Shown: positions 37,428 through 46,994, numbered from the stretch's first letter. The stretch is 64,000 nt of DNA from Rudaea cellulosilytica DSM 22992 (GCF_000378125.1 NZ_KB899241.1:1-64000); one strand, 5' to 3'. Notes: a model not told the origin generated them from the letters alone. A program made the numbers and translations.

Positions 37428-38011
37428 GCATTCTCCCTGCGCCGGGTCTCAAGCGCCTTGTGTGACCAGACCGCAACGTAATGTACGCCGCTGGCGAGCG
37501 TGGCCAACGCGGTGAGCCAGATCAGCGTCGCGTCGATGGCGTCGGGCAGCGGAAGCAGGCCGCTCAGCTTCAGCAACAGTGCGAGCGCGCAGATGATCTG
37601 GGTGAATGTCGTGATCTTCGACAGCAGCGACGGCTGCGGCACGACGCGGCCGATCAGGAAGTGATATGCGGTCGCACCCGCGGCGATCACCAGGTCGCGG
37701 CCGACCACGAGCCACATCAGCCAGTCCGGGATGACGCCGGCCAGGTCGAGCGAGACGAAGCAGGCGACCAGCAACAGCTTGTCGGCGAGCGGATCGAGCA
37801 CGCCACCGAGCCAGCTCTGCCAGCCGTAGCGTTTGGCGAGCAGGCCGTCGAGCGCGTCGCTCGCGCCGGCTACGGCCACAAGGACGAGCGCCGCTCCGAA
37901 GCGATGGTTGGCGATCAGCCAGACCAGCGGCGCGACCAGCGCGATGCGCGCCAACGTGATCGCGTTCGGCAGGTGGCGCCAGGGGGAGTCGCTGTTCGTC
38001 GTGGACGGCAT
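37424..38011 (-). CDS. CDP-alcohol phosphatidyltransferase (PgsA-like)
   Basis: 195 residues, five to six membrane helices. The CDP-alcohol motif is SDALDGLLAKRYGWQSWLGG followed by VLDPLADKLL: the DGxxAR...GxxxDxxxD pattern with Lys in place of Arg. It probably makes phosphatidylglycerophosphate or a related phospholipid. Start: ATG at 38011; the frame is open upstream within the DUF2066 gene. It is 10 bp downstream of the DUF2066 gene and coupled to the AI-2E gene. Confidence 0.88.
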   Translation of the reverse strand: MPSTTNSDSPWRHLPNAITLARIALVAPLVWLIANHRFGAALVLVAVAGASDALDGLLAKRYGWQSWLGGVLDPLADKLLLVACFVSLDLAGVIPDWLMWLVVGRDLVIAAGATAYHFLIGRVVPQPSLLSKITTFTQIICALALLLKLSGLLPLPDAIDATLIWLTALATLASGVHYVAVWSHKALETRRRENA

Positions 38012-38021
38012 GCGTGGCACT

Positions 38022-38816
38022 TCACTGCTCGAAGTCGAGCACCGCATCCACGCCTTCGACCGGTGGCTTGGTATTCGTCGGATGCGCAATCCGCGCGACA
38101 TTGAGCGCTTCAGTGAGGTTCTGCAGCGAACCGCGCGCGTCGACGCGCGCCTGCAGGACGTTGCCATGCGCCTGCTCGATGCGCAATGCGCGCACCTCAG
38201 GGTTGGCGCCGAGTGCGCCGACCAGGCGTGCATAGTCTTCGGCCGAACGCAGGCCGCTGAACCAAAGGCGGTAGGCGCCGGCGGATGCGGGCGCGACGTC
38301 GGCCGGAGCCGCGGGGGCATCGGGGCTCGTTACCGGCGTCACATTCGACCCCACGGCTGGCGGCGGTGGCGTGGCAGTGGCAGTGGCCGCTGTCGGCGAG
38401 GGCGCGGCAGCCATAGGCTGATCGCGCACCAGCGCATCGATCTGCGCGGCATCGAACTCTGCGACGAGCAGGAACTTGGCCGGCGCCTTGGCCGGATCGG
38501 CGTTCGGCTTATAGCTGTAGCTGCGTGCGTAGCGTTCGGCGCGGGTCAGCGCGCGCGCGACCTCGGGGCGTTTGAGCACGTTCGCATCGCCTTTCGCCGC
38601 CTGGGTCACCGCCTGGCCGAGCGCGGTGCGCAGGGCCGCGGCGCGATCCTGGTCCGATTGCGAGGCGACCGCCACGGTGCCGGTGTAAATGCCCGCCGCA
38701 GCCGCAAAAATCGGCATGAGGCCGACGACCAGCAGTAGCAGCGATCTGAAAATTCGATGATTCCCTCGATTCACGAAATCCTTCCTGCCCGGCATGCCAG
38801 ATGCGTTCCCGGCCAT
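38022..38816 (-). CDS. DUF2066 exported protein
   Basis: 264 residues with an N-terminal signal segment (IFRSLLLLVVGLMPIFAAAAG). The DUF2066 domain follows (YTGTVAVASQSDQDRAAALR; KFLLVAEFDAAQIDALV), then a Pro/Ala-rich spacer and a second domain (YRLWFSGLRSAEDYARLVGA). Start is uncertain: ATG at 38816 is used here, an in-frame TTG lies at 38831 and ATG at 38795. It is divergent from purM, the conserved setting in Xanthomonadales. The role is unknown; the periplasm is likely. Confidence 0.82.
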   Translation of the reverse strand: MAGNASGMPGRKDFVNRGNHRIFRSLLLLVVGLMPIFAAAAGIYTGTVAVASQSDQDRAAALRTALGQAVTQAAKGDANVLKRPEVARALTRAERYARSYSYKPNADPAKAPAKFLLVAEFDAAQIDALVRDQPMAAAPSPTAATATATPPPPAVGSNVTPVTSPDAPAAPADVAPASAGAYRLWFSGLRSAEDYARLVGALGANPEVRALRIEQAHGNVLQARVDARGSLQNLTEALNVARIAHPTNTKPPVEGVDAVLDFEQ

Positions 38817-38903
38817 GCTGCAAGATAACAAATTTGGATCGCGGCCGTGAAATCGCGGTCTACGGTATCATGCGCGCCCATTCAGGCCGACTTTCCCCAA
38901 CGC

Positions 38904-39941
38904 ATGTCCGCAGAAAAAGAATCCCTGACCTACCGTGCCGCGGGCGTGGACATCGATGCCGGCGAGGAAGTCGTCGAACGCATCAAGCCGCTGGTCGCGC
39001 GCACGTTCCGCAAGGAAGTCATGGCCGGCCTCGGCGGCTTCGGCGCGCTGTTCGAGCTGGCCGGACGCTACAAGGATCCGGTTCTCGTCTCCGGCACCGA
39101 CGGCGTCGGCACCAAGCTCAAGCTCGCCCAGCAGCTCGGCCGCCACGACACGATCGGCATCGACCTCGTCGGCATGTGCGTCAACGACGTGCTCGTGCAA
39201 GGCGCGGAGCCGCTGTTCTTCCTCGATTATTTCGCCACCGGCAAGCTGCATGTCGACACCACGGTCGCGGTCGTCGGCGGCATCGCCAAGGGCTGCGAAC
39301 TCGCCGGCTGCGCGCTGATCGGCGGCGAAACGGCCGAAATGCCCGACATGTATCCGCCGGGCGAATACGATCTCGCCGGCTTCAACGTCGGCGCGGTCGA
39401 GAAGTCGGCCCTGATCGATGGCTCGAAGATCCAAAAAGGCGATGCAATCATCGGCATCGCCTCGTCCGGACCGCATTCGAACGGCTACTCGCTGATCCGC
39501 AAGATCGCCGCGCGCGCCGGCAATCCATTCGACCTCGACCTCGGCGGAGTCAGCCTCGCGGACGCGCTGATGGCGCCGACAACGATCTATGTGAAGCCCA
39601 TTCTGGAGTTGTTGAAAGCACAACCCGTGCACGGCATGGCCCATATCACCGGCGGCGGCCTGACCGAAAACATCATCCGCGTCGTGCCCGACGGCCTTGG
39701 CCTCGCCCTCGACAGCTCGACCTGGAAGCTGCCCGCCGTCTTCGACTGGCTGCAGCGCGAAGGCAACGTGTCGCAAGCGGAAATGTGGCGCACGTTCAAC
39801 TGCGGCATCGGCTACACGCTGATCGTTGCGGAGCGCGATGTCGCGACGACGCTGGATCGTCTGCGCCGACTTGACCTCGCCGCCCAGCGCATCGGCGAGA
39901 TTATCGCGACGGATGCGACGGAACGCGTTCACATCCGTTGA
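38904..39941 (+). CDS. purM: Phosphoribosylformylglycinamidine cyclo-ligase
   Basis: 345 residues. It closes the imidazole ring of AIR with ATP in purine synthesis. Motifs are [11 protein letters not shown] at the N-terminus, [45 protein letters not shown] and the ATP-binding [14 protein letters not shown]. Start: ATG at 38904 (MSAEKES). purN is usually next; here an exported protein gene comes between them. Confidence 0.96.
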   Translation: MSAEKESLTYRAAGVDIDAGEEVVERIKPLVARTFRKEVMAGLGGFGALFELAGRYKDPVLVSGTDGVGTKLKLAQQLGRHDTIGIDLVGMCVNDVLVQGAEPLFFLDYFATGKLHVDTTVAVVGGIAKGCELAGCALIGGETAEMPDMYPPGEYDLAGFNVGAVEKSALIDGSKIQKGDAIIGIASSGPHSNGYSLIRKIAARAGNPFDLDLGGVSLADALMAPTTIYVKPILELLKAQPVHGMAHITGGGLTENIIRVVPDGLGLALDSSTWKLPAVFDWLQREGNVSQAEMWRTFNCGIGYTLIVAERDVATTLDRLRRLDLAAQRIGEIIATDATERVHIR

Positions 39942-40112
39942 AACCACTCAGTCGGACGCCGCACAGCTATTGACAATCCTTAACCCGGAAGCGCTTGTTT
40001 CGCCGTTCACGATCGGCGTAGGGTTGTTGCGCGGGTGCAGGAAGCTTCGCTGTCAGCGGATCATGCGGCGTGTTTCCCGATCCCGTCGCCGCGGGCTCGA
40101 CGTGGAGGCATC

Positions 40113-40637
40113 ATGAAACCGACAATGTTGTTTGGCTTGTTTCTCGGCGCTTGCGGCGTCGCTGGCGCGGCGACACCGCAGTTCGACGTGCCTGCAGAAG
40201 GAGCGCGCACTTTCTATGCTGTGCAATCGCTGCATAGCGGCGACGTATTGCAGATTCGCGCGCGCCATCTGCTCGGCGACGAAACTCTGGTGTTCGCCCG
40301 TTGCAGCGACGACGAGCTCTGCCGCAGCGCGCAGATCGTCGCGCTCTGGCAGCACGGTTTCCATGACGGCAGCGGCATCTCCAATACGGTGATCCGCAAC
40401 AATATTGCAGTGCGCGCGGATGGCCGCTACTTCTTCTGGCTGGTGAAGAACAGCGACTGCTTCGTCGATCACTGGAGCTGCCGCAACGGCGCGTGGCCCG
40501 GCGTGTTGACCTTCGGCAAACCCGAGGCGCTGCCGATCGCGCAGGCCGCCCAGGATGGCGCGTTCTACAAGGTCAAATACGATTTCGGCAGTTTGATTTA
40601 CGTGCGCAAGCTCGGAGCGGAAGCCGCGCACGGATAA
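40113..40637 (+). CDS. Exported hypothetical protein between purM and purN
   Basis: 174 residues with a clear signal peptide (MLFGLFLGACGVAGAATPQF) and a GTGGAGG ribosome site. The mature part looks like a compact beta-rich domain with two cysteine groups (FARCSDDELCRS; NSDCFVDHWSC), which could form disulfides in the periplasm. No family is recognised. It lies 171 bp after purM in an otherwise conserved purM-purN neighbourhood. It is judged real because of its signal, ribosome site and coding character. Confidence 0.7.
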   Translation: MKPTMLFGLFLGACGVAGAATPQFDVPAEGARTFYAVQSLHSGDVLQIRARHLLGDETLVFARCSDDELCRSAQIVALWQHGFHDGSGISNTVIRNNIAVRADGRYFFWLVKNSDCFVDHWSCRNGAWPGVLTFGKPEALPIAQAAQDGAFYKVKYDFGSLIYVRKLGAEAAHG

Positions 40638-40730
40638 CTCAAGGCAGACGTCTTAAGTCGTACATGTCGCACGTGAGTTTTGCACCACGCTGAGGTAGGC
40701 TGCCGCACCTTTCAGTGGCGGGATTCGGCA

Positions 40731-41390
40731 GTGGCGCGTTTTTCCCTCGTCGTGCTGTGCTCGGGGCGTGGCTCCAATCTGCAGGCGTTGATCCACGCAT
40801 TGGATTCGGGGACGCTGCCTGCCGGCATCGCTGCCGTCTGCTCCGACAAACCCGACTGCGCCGCGCTCGAGCGCGCGCGGAAGGCCGGCATTGCCACATG
40901 CGCACTTCGCCAGAGCGATTTTCCCGATCGTGCCGCATTCGATCGCGCGCTATTCGACGAAGTCGCACTGTTGCAGCCCGATCTGGTCCTGCTTGCCGGC
41001 TACATGCGCATCATCGATCCCGCGGTCGTCGAGCAGTGGATCGGACGCATGATCAACATCCATCCTTCCCTGCTGCCGAAATATCCCGGACTGCGCACGC
41101 ATGCGCGCGCGATCGATGCGGGCGACGCCGAGCACGGCGCCAGCGTGCACTACGTCACCGCGGAACTGGACGGCGGCCCGGTGATCGCGCAAGCCGCGTT
41201 GCCGATTCTCGCCGACGATACGCCCGAATCGCTGGCTGGGCGCCTGCTGCCGTTCGAACACCGCCTGCTCGTCGCCACGGTGCGCTTGATCGCCACAGGC
41301 GAAATCGCGCTGGAAGGCAACCGCGTCGTGCGCAACGGTGTTGCGCTTCGCGCGCCGCTGCGCCTGAACGATGGCGGCGATCTCGGCTGA
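40731..41390 (+). CDS. purN: Phosphoribosylglycinamide formyltransferase
   Basis: 219 residues. It transfers formyl from 10-formyl-THF to GAR. It shows VVLCSGRGSNLQALI, LVLLAGYMRII and the catalytic INIHPSLLPKYPGLRTH with Asn and His. AEHGASVHYVTAELDGGPVI carries the Asp. Start: GTG at 40731 puts the core at residue 6 as in homologues; no ATG is better placed. Confidence 0.95.
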   Translation: MARFSLVVLCSGRGSNLQALIHALDSGTLPAGIAAVCSDKPDCAALERARKAGIATCALRQSDFPDRAAFDRALFDEVALLQPDLVLLAGYMRIIDPAVVEQWIGRMINIHPSLLPKYPGLRTHARAIDAGDAEHGASVHYVTAELDGGPVIAQAALPILADDTPESLAGRLLPFEHRLLVATVRLIATGEIALEGNRVVRNGVALRAPLRLNDGGDLG

Positions 41391-41478
41391 CGTTTCCGCG
41401 CACCGAGGTGCGATATCGGTTTTGTTCAGTCGCCGCGCGGCAGACTGCTTGTGCGTTTCCCACGATATCGAACCTGTC

Positions 41479-42162
41479 ATGCGCAAAATTGCTCTCGGAT
41501 TTCTTCTCGTCCTCGCTGCCGGTGCCGCCCAGGCCACCGAGCTGAAGCAAGCCAATGCCGTCTATACCGTTACCCGCGATGGCTCGGCCATCGGCGATTC
41601 GAACTTCAGTCTGAAGCAGAACAGCGACGGCACCTGGACGCTGACCAGCGAAACCAAAGGCACCTCCGGCAAGGCGCGCCTGCTCGGCATCGACGTGCGC
41701 GAGGAGTCCGTGTTCCGCTGGAACGGCGGCAAGCCGCAGAGCGTGGTCTACGACTATCACCAGAATTCGATGATCAAGAGCCGCACGCGCCACATCGAGT
41801 TCGACGCGGCCGCGCAGCAGGCGCATTCGCAGGAGAACAAGGACCGTTTCACCTACGCGACGCCGCCCGGCACGACCGACCGCAGCACGCTGCAGCTTCT
41901 ACTCGCTGCGGCCGTCGCCGAGGGCAAGAACGAGATCACGGCGCCGGTAGCGGTCCGCGATCGTGCCGAGGAGCAACGCTACACCGTCGCCAAGAACGAA
42001 ACCGTCCAGGTTCCGGCCGGCAGCTTCAGCGCCACCCGCGTTGAACGCACCGACGGCAAGGCGATCAACTGGTATGCAGCCAATGTCGGTCTGCTGCCGG
42101 TGAAGGTGCAGCAGATTTCCGGCGACGGCTCGACGGTCGTTCTGGAACTGAAGCAGAAGTAA
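41479..42162 (+). CDS. DUF3108 periplasmic protein
   Basis: 227 residues with a Sec signal (MRKIALGFLLVLAAGAAQA). The rest is a beta-rich DUF3108 domain: an early YTVTRDGSAIGDSNFSLKQ strand pair, and a late TVQVPAGSFSATRVERT and NWYAANVGLLPVKVQQI. The family commonly follows purN in xanthomonads. It may bind a lipophilic ligand, but the role is unsettled. Start: ATG at 41479. Confidence 0.88.
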   Translation: MRKIALGFLLVLAAGAAQATELKQANAVYTVTRDGSAIGDSNFSLKQNSDGTWTLTSETKGTSGKARLLGIDVREESVFRWNGGKPQSVVYDYHQNSMIKSRTRHIEFDAAAQQAHSQENKDRFTYATPPGTTDRSTLQLLLAAAVAEGKNEITAPVAVRDRAEEQRYTVAKNETVQVPAGSFSATRVERTDGKAINWYAANVGLLPVKVQQISGDGSTVVLELKQK

Positions 42163-42202
42163 TACTGCCGCGATCCGGCAAAGGCGAAACGCTGCGCCCC
42201 AC

Positions 42203-42874
42203 TCACTTCGCGTCAATGTAGGCGCGCAAGCGCTCGACCTGATGCGACAGAACCGTGTCGACATCGCCGCGAACCGCGTCGAGACCGCCGCGCAGGTAGC
42301 CGTCAACGAGGTAGCTCATGTCGACTTCGCTGCCGCTGCCGTCACGCTTGATCGTCCATGTCATGATCGCGGTCACCGGCGCCGCCTGTAGCGGGCCCAG
42401 GCCACCGGACAGGCGCAGCATGCGCCCCGGCATCGCAGCGAGCACGGTCATGTGCTGCACGCTGCCGCCGTCGGCAAGTTGTTCGCACCAGCAGCCGCCC
42501 GCGCGCACATCGAGCGACAGGTTCGAGGCGTTGCCCGAATAGGTGTGATTCGAATCCCACCAGCGCGCGACGCCGGTAATGGCAGCGTAGGCGCGATCTG
42601 GCGCCGCACCGGTCTTGAAGCTGTAGCGGAATTCGACATGCCCGGCCGAAGGCGCATCCGCCTGGCTCGCGGGACTTGGCGGTGGTGACGGCATCGGCGC
42701 AACGGACTCGACTTTCGCCGCTGGCGCGGCCACGGGTTTCTCAGCCGCAGCCGGCGCGGCCGCGGGCGCTTCGTCCTTGTCGCCATGGCCGATCAACGGA
42801 ACATGCGAGCACGCGGCGCAGATCAGCGCGAGCGCCAGGCACGCGACGGGTTTCGCTGTCGTCTTCATCTTCAT
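42203..42874 (-). CDS. Lipoprotein with SRPBCC/Bet v1-like domain
   Basis: 223 residues. A signal peptide with the lipobox ICAAC near residue 22 is followed by an Ala/Pro-rich spacer of about 50 residues. The C-terminal half is a START/SRPBCC-like cavity domain (RYSFKTGAAPDRAYAAITG; ARWWDSN; LDVRAGGCWCEQLADGG; IMTWTIKRDGSGSEVDMSYL). It is predicted to bind a hydrophobic ligand at the envelope. It is 25 bp downstream of the BtuF-like gene on the same strand. Confidence 0.83.
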   Translation of the reverse strand: MKMKTTAKPVACLALALICAACSHVPLIGHGDKDEAPAAAPAAAEKPVAAPAAKVESVAPMPSPPPSPASQADAPSAGHVEFRYSFKTGAAPDRAYAAITGVARWWDSNHTYSGNASNLSLDVRAGGCWCEQLADGGSVQHMTVLAAMPGRMLRLSGGLGPLQAAPVTAIMTWTIKRDGSGSEVDMSYLVDGYLRGGLDAVRGDVDTVLSHQVERLRAYIDAK

Positions 42875-42899
42875 TCTCTCGTTCCCCTGAATGTGTCAG

Positions 42900-43697
42900 T
42901 CACTGCCTATTCTTCGCCCATCGCGCGACGATGCCGTGCAATGCATCCAGGCCATCGAACAGCGCAGCGAGTCCGGGCTGCAGGATGATCGGCGATTTTA
43001 CTTCGTGCAGCTCGCCGTCGCGCACGGCGGGAATCGCGGCCCAGCCGGCGCGCGCAGCCACCTTGTCGGCACGAAAGCGCTTGCCGCACCACGAGCCGAT
43101 CACGATGTCGGGCGCGCGGCGGACGACTTCGTCGCCATCGGCAATGATGCGATCGCGCGCAAGCGAGGCCTGTGCGAGTTCGGGAAAAACATCGTCGCCG
43201 CCGGCAATGCGCACGAGCTCGGCGACCCAGCGGATGCCCGAGATCATCGGCTCGTCCCACTCCTCGAAATAGACGCGCGGACGCCGCGGCAGGCGCGATG
43301 CCGCATTCTGCACTTGCATGATCTTTTCTTCGGCCGCGTGTGCGAGCGCCGCGGCCTTGTCCGTCGCGCCGACCAGCGCGCCGAGCCGGCGGATGTAGTC
43401 GAGAATACCGGCCACCGCACGATGATTACTGATCCAGACCTCGACGCCGGCCTTGATCAGGTCGCGCGCGATATCGGCTTGGATGTCGGAGAAGCCGATG
43501 ACGAGATCCGGTTCGAGCTTGAGGATCTCGCCTATCTTCGCGCTGGTGAATGCGGAAACTTTCGGTTTCTCGCGCCGTGCACGAGGCGGGCGTACGGTGA
43601 AGCCCGAGATGCCGACGATGCGATCCTGCTCGCCGATCGCGTAGAGGACTTCGGTCGGCTCCTCGGTCAGGCAGACGATGCGTTGCGGACCGTACAT
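42900..43697 (-). CDS. Periplasmic-binding-protein fold protein, cobalamin-binding type
   Basis: 265 residues of the BtuF/FepB-like type III substrate-binding family: RIVCLTEEPTEVLYAIGEQDRIVG, then KLEPDLVIGFSDIQADIARDL, and EEWDEPMISGIRWVAELVRI with GGDDVFPEL. No signal peptide is seen with the start at 43697 (MYGPQRIVCL), which also holds for many xanthomonad homologues, so its location is unclear. No btuC or btuD is nearby. It starts 7 bp after pdxH. Confidence 0.85.
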   Translation of the reverse strand: MYGPQRIVCLTEEPTEVLYAIGEQDRIVGISGFTVRPPRARREKPKVSAFTSAKIGEILKLEPDLVIGFSDIQADIARDLIKAGVEVWISNHRAVAGILDYIRRLGALVGATDKAAALAHAAEEKIMQVQNAASRLPRRPRVYFEEWDEPMISGIRWVAELVRIAGGDDVFPELAQASLARDRIIADGDEVVRRAPDIVIGSWCGKRFRADKVAARAGWAAIPAVRDGELHEVKSPIILQPGLAALFDGLDALHGIVARWAKNRQ

Positions 43698-43704
43698 CTC
43701 GCGG

Positions 43705-44319
43705 CTACGGGTAGAGCATGCGCTTGCTCCAGCCGCCCGCGCCGCGCTCGTAGCGCACGCGATCGTGCAGGCGCGCACGCTGGCCGAACCAGAGTTCGAT
43801 CATGTCGGGGACGAGGCGGTAGCCGCCCCAGAACGGCGGCCGCGGCACGTCGGCGCCGGGGTAGCGCTGTTCCGTTGCCGCGATGCGCGCGTCGAGTTCG
43901 GCGCGGTCGGGCAGCGTCTGCGACTGCTTCGATGCCCATGCGCCGATGCGGCTTTCACGCGGGCGCGAGGCGAAATAAGCATCGGCCTCCTCGTCACCCG
44001 CTTTTTCGACCACACCTTCGACGCGCACCTGGACGACATCACGCAGCGTTTTCCACAGGAAGCACAGCGCCGCCTGCGGATGCACGGCGAGCTGCTCGGC
44101 CTTCGCGCTCTCGTAGTTGGTGTAGAAGACGAAGCCGTGCTCGTCGACCGCCTTGAGCAGGACGATGCGCGCCGAGATGCGGCCTGCGGCGTCGGCCGTG
44201 GCCAGGGTCATCGCGGTTGGTTCGGGTTCGCCGGCGGCGCCGGCTTCGGCGAGCAGACCGCGGAACTGCGCGATTGCTTCGAGTTGGATCGGATCGGAAT
44301 GATTCTGCGTCGTGTGCAT
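43705..44319 (-). CDS. pdxH: Pyridoxamine 5'-phosphate oxidase
   Basis: 204 residues. It oxidises PNP and PMP to pyridoxal phosphate with FMN. Landmarks are [20 protein letters not shown], the FMN-binding [15 protein letters not shown], the PLP-binding [18 protein letters not shown], and the C-terminal signature [20 protein letters not shown]. Here the family Phe-Trp is FWGGYRL. It heads the run with the BtuF-like and SRPBCC lipoprotein genes. Confidence 0.96.
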   Translation of the reverse strand: MHTTQNHSDPIQLEAIAQFRGLLAEAGAAGEPEPTAMTLATADAAGRISARIVLLKAVDEHGFVFYTNYESAKAEQLAVHPQAALCFLWKTLRDVVQVRVEGVVEKAGDEEADAYFASRPRESRIGAWASKQSQTLPDRAELDARIAATEQRYPGADVPRPPFWGGYRLVPDMIELWFGQRARLHDRVRYERGAGGWSKRMLYP

Positions 44320-44351
44320 CGCGAAATGCTAGCACGCCACGCAGGGGCACC

Positions 44352-44398
44352 TCGAAAAACCTATTGCGCTCGATAATTTGCGCGCTACGGTTTTTCGA
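44352..44398. repeat. Long inverted repeat between pdxH and dodecin
   Basis: TCGAAAAACC (44352-44361) and GGTTTTTCGA (44389-44398) are perfectly complementary with a 27-nt spacer that can form a further short GCGC stem. The poly-A/poly-T arms could terminate transcription from dodecin on the minus strand. The pdxH promoter must also lie in this 133-bp gap, so the palindrome may be an operator. Confidence 0.5.
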
Positions 44399-44452
44399 AG
44401 CACCCTCAGGCGGCCCGTCGCGTCGCGCGGCGGGCCGTACCGAATGGCATAT

Positions 44453-44656
44453 TCAGTCCAGCACGAAGTTGACGCGCATGTTGACGCGCCATTCGCTGAC
44501 CTTGCCCGAGTCGTCGGTGATGACCTTGATGTCGTTGACCCAGGCGCCCTTGATGTTGTTGATCGTCTTCGCCGCGCGCTTCAAGCCGTCCTTCACCGCA
44601 TCCTCGATGCCCTTGGACGAGGACGATGAGATTTCGATCACCTTCGCTACCGTCAT
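44453..44656 (-). CDS. Dodecin flavin-binding protein
   Basis: 67 residues. It assembles as a dodecameric hollow sphere that stores or buffers riboflavin/FMN. The motif AKVIEISSSSSKGIEDAVKD at the N-terminus, a central Trp in NIKGAWVNDIKV, and the closing strand VSEWRVNMRVNFVLD are diagnostic. Start: ATG at 44656 (MTVAKVIE); an upstream in-frame start adds six unconserved residues. Confidence 0.95.
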   Translation of the reverse strand: MTVAKVIEISSSSSKGIEDAVKDGLKRAAKTINNIKGAWVNDIKVITDDSGKVSEWRVNMRVNFVLD

Positions 44657-44734
44657 GAGACCTGCCTCCGTCATGGATGCGCGCGGCGAGGCGCCGTGCG
44701 TCAGGCGAGTCTAGTGCCGGCGAAAAGGAAAGGC

Positions 44735-45274
44735 TTATGCGGTCGCAGCAAGCGGCGGCGAGGGTGGCGGAGCCTGCGGCGGCGGCGGATTGCGCGGCAA
44801 CCAGCGCAGCCAGACCAGCCAGAACACGAGCGCATCGAGGATGATCAGCGCCTGCCACAGATATAGATGAAACCATTCAAACCAGACGTGATTCCACTCG
44901 TTCAGGTAGTACAGGCTGATCAGGCGCACCACGTTCAACGACTGGATCGCGAAGAAGCCGATGCCGATGCCCGCGAGCTTGTATTTCCACGGCGCCGGAA
45001 AGGCCAGCACTGCGGAAACCAGGATGATGACGGCCTCGACGCCACTGCACCCGGCGACAATCTCGATGCCGCCGCCGCTGAGCGTGTTGCGCATGATGTT
45101 GGCCTGCGCGGCGACGTGACTGTCCCACAGATGCATGATCGCGACGCAGACGTACGCGATCGCCGAGGTCAGCGGCAGGATCACGTGCTGCTGCACCGGC
45201 TGGTACAGATCGAGCGGGAACAACACCGCCAGGCAGCCGAGAAAGACGAGAATGAAGCGGGACATACGCGTCAT
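44735..45274 (-). CDS. Exosortase, XrtH-like
   Basis: 179 residues with five to six membrane helices. The exosortase catalytic residues are visible: Cys76 in VAGCSGVEAVII, Arg117 in QSLNVVRLISLYYL and His136 in WFEWFHLYLWQ. The short length and gene isolation fit exosortase H, which in proteobacteria processes proteins with an IPTLxxWG C-terminal sorting signal. No such tail is found in the window. A Pro-rich tail ends the protein. It is divergent from aroK across 62 bp; start ATG at 45274, or 45265. Confidence 0.85.
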   Translation of the reverse strand: MTRMSRFILVFLGCLAVLFPLDLYQPVQQHVILPLTSAIAYVCVAIMHLWDSHVAAQANIMRNTLSGGGIEIVAGCSGVEAVIILVSAVLAFPAPWKYKLAGIGIGFFAIQSLNVVRLISLYYLNEWNHVWFEWFHLYLWQALIILDALVFWLVWLRWLPRNPPPPQAPPPSPPLAATA

Positions 45275-45336
45275 TCTACGCGATTCGGTCCAGGCGAGCG
45301 CGAGGAATGGCCAGCTGGTTTGCTAAAATCCCGGTC

Positions 45337-45900
45337 ATGAACCCCGCCCCCAGCCTCTTCCTGATCGGCCCGATGGGCGCCGGCAAGACCACGGTCGGGC
45401 GGCGCGTCGCCACACAGCTCGGCCTCGATTTCTTCGACCTCGACCACGAGATCGAGGAACGCAGCGGCGCGACGATCACGCTGATCTTCGAACTCGAAGG
45501 CGAGGCCGGCTTCCGCAAGCGCGAAATGGAACTGCTGACCGAATTCAGTGCCAAGCCCGGCATCGTGCTGTCGACCGGCGGCGGCGCGATCCTCGCCGCG
45601 GACAACCGCCGGCATCTGCGCGAACGCGGCTATGTCGTCTATCTCGAAACCACGATCGAACAACAAATGAAACGTCTCGCCCATGACCGCAAACGCCCCC
45701 TGCTCGCCGCGCCCGACCGGCGCGAGCGTCTGGCCAGGCTGGCCGCCGAGCGCGAATCGCTCTACCACGAGACCGCCGATCTCATCGTACCCACGGGATT
45801 CAACGGCAGCAGCAGCGCCACCGCGCGACGTCTGGTCGAGGAATTAAACGTACTGTGGCAGCGCGGTTCGGCGCAGGCCTCGCCGGGGCAGGCAGCATGA
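45337..45900 (+). CDS. aroK: Shikimate kinase
   Basis: 187 residues. It phosphorylates shikimate at O3. It has the Walker [18 protein letters not shown], the Asp of [23 protein letters not shown], the substrate-binding [10 protein letters not shown] and the lid DRKRPLL. Start: ATG at 45337. Its stop overlaps the aroB start (ATGA), the standard aroKB operon. Confidence 0.96.
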   Translation: MNPAPSLFLIGPMGAGKTTVGRRVATQLGLDFFDLDHEIEERSGATITLIFELEGEAGFRKREMELLTEFSAKPGIVLSTGGGAILAADNRRHLRERGYVVYLETTIEQQMKRLAHDRKRPLLAAPDRRERLARLAAERESLYHETADLIVPTGFNGSSSATARRLVEELNVLWQRGSAQASPGQAA

Positions 45901-46994
45901 CGACCGCACAGGCAGTGACCGAACTCACGGTCGAACTCGGCGCGCGCAGCTATCCAATCGCGATCGGTGCCGACCTGCTCGGCGATGCCACGCGGTTTGC
46001 CGCGGCGATCCGCGGTCGCCATGCGCTGATCGTCAGCAACGACGTCGTCGCTCCGCTCTACCTCGATCGCGTCGCGGCGACGATCCGCGCAGGCAACGAA
46101 AAAGTACAGATTTCCACTTTGTTGCTTCCCGACGGCGAGGCGCACAAGACGCTCGCCTCCGTCGCACAGGTATTCGATGCGCTCGCCGCGATGAAGGCGA
46201 ATCGCGACGCGACCATCGTCGCGCTCGGCGGCGGCGTGATCGGCGACCTCGCCGGCTTCGCCGCCGCGTGCTGGATGCGCGGCATCGCCTTCGCCCAGGT
46301 GCCGACGACGTTGCTCGCGATGGTCGACTCCTCCGTCGGCGGCAAGACCGCCGTCGACCTGCCGCAGGGCAAGAATCTCGTCGGCGCATTCCACCAGCCG
46401 CGCGCGGTCATCGCCGACACTGCCGTGCTCGCCACGCTGCCCGCACGCGAGCTGCTTGCCGGCTTCGCCGAAGTGATCAAGTACGGCGCGCTCGGCGATG
46501 CGGATTTCTTCGCCTGGCTCGAGCGCCACACCGACGCGCTGCTCGCGCGCGAGCCTGAAGCTCTCGCCGCGACGATCGCACACTGTTGTCGGCAGAAGGC
46601 CGGCATCGTCGCGCGCGACGAAACCGAACAGGGCGAGCGCGCGCTGCTCAACCTCGGACACACTTTCGGTCACGCGATCGAGACGGCGATGGGTTACGGC
46701 GGCCTGCTCCACGGCGAGGCCGTTGCGGTAGGCATGGTGCTCGCAGCTACCTTGTCAGCGAACCTCCGCCGCGCGCCAACCGCGGACACGCAGCGCCTCG
46801 TCAGCCTGCTCGAGCGTTTCGGCCTGCCGACGACGACTCCTTCAGGCCTGGATCCGGATCAACTGATCGGCCTGATGCAGCTCGACAAGAAGAACCTCTC
46901 CGGCAATCTGCGCCTAATCCTCTGGCGCGGCATCGGCCGTGCCGAGATCGTGCCCGATGTCGATGTGGCGGCGATTCGCGCTGTGCTCGCGTAG
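45897..46994 (+). CDS. aroB: 3-dehydroquinate synthase
   Basis: 365 residues. It converts DAHP to 3-dehydroquinate with NAD and Zn/Co. Motifs are [13 protein letters not shown], the NAD-binding [60 protein letters not shown] with metal His residues, and [11 protein letters not shown]. Start ATG at 45897, coupled to aroK. Confidence 0.96.
   Translation: MTTAQAVTELTVELGARSYPIAIGADLLGDATRFAAAIRGRHALIVSNDVVAPLYLDRVAATIRAGNEKVQISTLLLPDGEAHKTLASVAQVFDALAAMKANRDATIVALGGGVIGDLAGFAAACWMRGIAFAQVPTTLLAMVDSSVGGKTAVDLPQGKNLVGAFHQPRAVIADTAVLATLPARELLAGFAEVIKYGALGDADFFAWLERHTDALLAREPEALAATIAHCCRQKAGIVARDETEQGERALLNLGHTFGHAIETAMGYGGLLHGEAVAVGMVLAATLSANLRRAPTADTQRLVSLLERFGLPTTTPSGLDPDQLIGLMQLDKKNLSGNLRLILWRGIGRAEIVPDVDVAAIRAVLA

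Noticed and set aside
42900-43697. A cobalamin riboswitch for the BtuF-like gene
   Set aside because: The gene starts 7 bp after pdxH, leaving no room for a leader, and no B12-box-like sequence is seen upstream of pdxH.
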